DNA from: Algoriphagus sediminis
GTDB lineage: Bacteria; Bacteroidota; Bacteroidia; Cytophagales; Cyclobacteriaceae
Assembly: GCF_030403435.1 (NCBI RefSeq)
Contig: NZ_JAUEPH010000003.1
Location: forward strand, 186,001-250,000
Length of the DNA stretch: 64,000 nucleotides
Direction of reading: 5' to 3'
Below are positions 61,804 to 64,000 of the stretch, one piece after another; the stretch's first letter is position 1, and the number at the start of each line of letters is the position of its first letter. Both the position numbers and the translations under genes were made by a program. The notes beneath the pieces are model-generated. The model saw nothing but the letters and a program-made list of their open reading frames with translations. It had not been told where the DNA came from and ran no database searches.

Positions 61804-63060
61804 ATGGTTAGGATTGTTATTTTCAGTTTATTTTTTGCCTTTTCAACTTCTGCCAAAGTAGCAGCACAGGTTCCGGGATTCTTTCTCAAAGACGAATCAA
61901 AAAGGAAAGCAACCATTCCTTTTTATGCATCAAATAGTCTAATGATTATTCCTGTATCGGTGAATGGAAATACGCCTGTAAATTTTATGATTGATACGGG
62001 AGTGAGAGCCAATATTCTTTTTAGTAAAGATTTGGGAGATGCCATGGGTTTGGAATATAGCCGGAAGATAGATTTGGTAGGTGCGGATGGATCTGCTACC
62101 CTTGGGGCCTATGTCTCGCCTATTAATAATTTTGATCTAGGACCGGTGGAAGGGCGACTTCAGAGTTTACTGGTTTTGGAAGAGGATTTTTTGGAAATCG
62201 AAGCCGTGATCGGGACCCCTGTTTATGGAATTCTAGGTTATGAATTTTTCAAATACAATCCGATCAGAATCAACTATGACGATAGCAAGCTCGACTTCTT
62301 CAGGGAGGACGCTATGAAATGGAGACCTCCCTTTTATCATAAGTTTGATTTATCTATTGAGGATAATAAGCCTTATGTGGACGCGAAGATTAAGCAGAGA
62401 AACGGGGAAACTCTGGAAGCAAAACTGCTCGTGGATACAGGTGCCAATCATGGACTTTTATTAAATGCTGAAACAACCGATGAAATTGTTCTACCAAACA
62501 AAACCATAGAAACTCAAATAGGCCAATCCTTAGGAGGAGTGATCTATGGTAATGTAGGCCGGGTAGATAGAATTAATCTGGCAGGATTAAAAATGGATGA
62601 AGTGCTTACCTCCTATCCTGAAGAAAATGAATTCAGCTATGTGGTCCAGGGGACAGGAAGACAAGGAAGTCTGGGTGCCGAGATATTTGGTAGAACTCGT
62701 TTGATTCTTGATTATCCGAGGGGGAGAATGTTTATGAAAAAAGGGAGAGATTTCTATTCCCCTTTTGAATTTGATATGAGCGGAATTTTTGTCAAAAAGA
62801 TAACCACCTTTGAAAATCGGTTTTATGTTGGACAGGTGAGAAAAAATTCACCAGCTGAGGAGCAGGGAATAAAGGCAAATGATGAAATCCTTTCGATAAA
62901 TAAAATCCCTACTTTCATTTGGGAACTATCAGAAGTGATCCAGCTTTTTAGATCAGAAGAAGGCAAGGAAATAGAGCTGGAGCTCCGAAGATACAGGAAT
63001 GATGACCTCAATGATTATGAGGATTATCGAACCATCATCAAGCTCAAAAAACAAATTTGA
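61804..63060 (+). CDS. Exported retropepsin-like aspartyl protease with PDZ domain
   Basis: The 418-residue protein has a signal peptide (ending KVAAQ), two DTG-type lobes in one chain (Asp64 in FMIDTGVRAN and Asp211 in LLVDTGANHG) and a C-terminal PDZ domain (about 335-405, VRKNSPAEEQGIKANDEIL). Two DTG motifs in one chain suggest an internally dimeric aspartyl protease like the pepsin layout. Periplasmic; substrate unknown. A TTATCCACA at 61775 in the upstream region is noted elsewhere. Confidence 0.88.
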   Translation: MVRIVIFSLFFAFSTSAKVAAQVPGFFLKDESKRKATIPFYASNSLMIIPVSVNGNTPVNFMIDTGVRANILFSKDLGDAMGLEYSRKIDLVGADGSATLGAYVSPINNFDLGPVEGRLQSLLVLEEDFLEIEAVIGTPVYGILGYEFFKYNPIRINYDDSKLDFFREDAMKWRPPFYHKFDLSIEDNKPYVDAKIKQRNGETLEAKLLVDTGANHGLLLNAETTDEIVLPNKTIETQIGQSLGGVIYGNVGRVDRINLAGLKMDEVLTSYPEENEFSYVVQGTGRQGSLGAEIFGRTRLILDYPRGRMFMKKGRDFYSPFEFDMSGIFVKKITTFENRFYVGQVRKNSPAEEQGIKANDEILSINKIPTFIWELSEVIQLFRSEEGKEIELELRRYRNDDLNDYEDYRTIIKLKKQI

Positions 63061-63130
63061 TAAAGAAAATTAGGTACTTTTGAGCTTTGCGCTCTGAAGC
63101 GCCAAACCAAACTTAAAACCAACACAAGTG

Positions 63131-63721
63131 ATGAAGAAATTATTAATCCCTGGAATTATCCTGCTTGTATTAGGCATTTTCTTGTATTCCTCTTTTAAAG
63201 GAACTTACAATGATCTGGTGAGAATGGACGAAGGTGTGGGAGGACAATGGGCTGAAGTCGAGACTCAATACCAAAGAAGAGCAGATTTGATTCCAAATCT
63301 TGTAAATACCGTTAAGGGATACGCTGACTTTGAGCAGGAAACTTTGACTGGAGTAATTGAAGCCAGGGCTAAAGCTACTTCCGTAACTATTGATCCAACG
63401 AATCTGAATGAAAGCAACATCGCGCAATTCCAGCAGGCTCAGGATGAGCTTTCTGGGGCATTAAGCAGATTGCTGGTTTCTGTGGAACGTTATCCTGAAC
63501 TGAAAGCAAACCAAAGCTTCCTTGAGCTTCAGGCGCAGCTGGAAGGAACAGAAAACAGAATCGCTGTAGCTAGGAGAAATTTCAATAATTCAGTAGTAGA
63601 GTACAATACCTACCTCAGAACCTTCCCAAATAATATTTATGCTGGATTCTTTGATTTCGAGCGTAAAGGCACCTTTGAAGCAGCGGCTGGAGCTGAGAAT
63701 GCACCAAACGTACAATTTTAA
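63131..63721 (+). CDS. LemA-family protein
   Basis: ATG 63131 (MKKLLIPGI; GTG 63128 also in frame) begins a 196-residue LemA protein: one N-terminal membrane helix (ILLVLGIFLYSSF), then a long helical bundle with VETQYQRRADLIPNLVNTVK and AVARRNFNNSVVEYNTYLR, the family signatures. Function is not firmly known, but LemA genes often precede TPM-domain genes as here. Confidence 0.92.
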   Translation: MKKLLIPGIILLVLGIFLYSSFKGTYNDLVRMDEGVGGQWAEVETQYQRRADLIPNLVNTVKGYADFEQETLTGVIEARAKATSVTIDPTNLNESNIAQFQQAQDELSGALSRLLVSVERYPELKANQSFLELQAQLEGTENRIAVARRNFNNSVVEYNTYLRTFPNNIYAGFFDFERKGTFEAAAGAENAPNVQF

Positions 63722-63723
63722 GC

Positions 63724-64000
63724 ATGGCTGAAAAGTTATTTTCAAACGAAGACCGTGAGATAATTATTTCTGCCATTAAGCAGGCTGAACTGAAGACTTC
63801 TGGTGAAATTCAGGTTCATATCGAGAGTAAGGTTCGAGGTGATCTGATGGATCGCGCTGCGGAAGTTTTCGAGATGCTTAAGATGTTCCAAACCAAGGAC
63901 AGAAATGGTGTGCTTTTTTATTTGGCAGTGGAGGATCACAAGTTTGCTATCCTCGGTGACGGTGGAATTAATGCCGTGGTTCCAAAGAACTTTTGGGAGG
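63724..64000 (+). CDS. TPM-domain protein, N-terminus only
   Basis: ATG 63724, 2 nt after lemA, opens 92 codons to the window end. The start (LFSNEDREIIISAIKQAELKT) and GEIQVHIES, NGVLFYLAVEDHKFAILGD match TPM domains (YgcG-like phosphatase fold). The usual C-terminal membrane part lies outside the window. The lemA-TPM pairing is common in Bacteroidota. Confidence 0.88.
   Translation, partial: MAEKLFSNEDREIIISAIKQAELKTSGEIQVHIESKVRGDLMDRAAEVFEMLKMFQTKDRNGVLFYLAVEDHKFAILGDGGINAVVPKNFWE

Overview
The window reads as chromosomal DNA of a free-living Bacteroidota bacterium, most likely order Cytophagales (Algoriphagus/Cyclobacteriaceae-like). The basis is gene content: a GldJ-type gliding/type 9 secretion lipoprotein, a complete Bat (aerotolerance) operon, a YfiT/DinB bacillithiol-type transferase, a DUF1569 protein, an S9 glutamyl-type peptidase, and many SPII lipoproteins whose lipobox cysteine is followed by acidic or polar residues. 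Promoters look like the Bacteroidota TTTG / TAnnTTTG type and Shine-Dalgarno sequences are weak. The taxonomic call is inference; no rRNA is present.

Layout. 1-4370 (minus strand): methyltransferase (partial), mnmG, two parS-like sites, ybeY, an RsbW-like ATPase, exonuclease III, a conserved small protein and an AhpD-like protein. 4445-8897 (plus): comF, bacillithiol transferase, SDR, aromatic amino acid decarboxylase, a membrane-anchored unknown and a thioesterase. 8925-14301: spoU methyltransferase, mutS, a LuxR-type regulator, tRNA-Gly and tRNA-Leu, and an MscS channel. 14305-19435 is the accessory locus: two tandem cassettes, each with the same ~280 bp leader (terminator-like hairpin plus an 8-bp tandem repeat), a different lipoprotein, and the same 3' module (outer-membrane protein or its remnant, a 46-nt hairpin, a fragment of the nearby pyrophosphohydrolase gene). 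Cassette 1 looks like a lipoprotein-borne polymorphic toxin with a single-base frameshift near its end, followed by an immunity-like gene. 19436-27928: DUF1963 lipoprotein, pyrophosphohydrolase, dapF, secA, SPOR-like lipoprotein, M20 hydrolase, S1/P1 nuclease. 28011-39864: a two-component pair, DsbD, M20 dipeptidase, and a redox-stress group (quinone reductase, ohrR-ohr, OxyR, Tat-exported oxidoreductase, NlpE-like lipoprotein). 40006-41624: a small regulon marked by two copies of a palindromic operator. 42294-51654: lipoprotein, S9 peptidase, and the moxR-DUF58-batA-batBC-batD operon. 51770-64000: BNR-repeat protein, gldJ, mfd, COX3-like protein, Fur-family regulator, PDZ aspartyl protease, LemA and a TPM-domain protein (partial).

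Most of the window is ordinary core genome. The strongest candidate for something undescribed is the 14.3-19.4 kb cassette array. There a duplicated leader with a length-variable 8-bp repeat precedes unrelated lipoprotein payloads whose only usable start codon is a TTG placed at the end of the repeat-encoded leader peptide. Secondary points are the parS pair at mnmG, an OhrR-like regulator with Ser where the sensing Cys should be, and a palindrome-controlled three-gene regulon.
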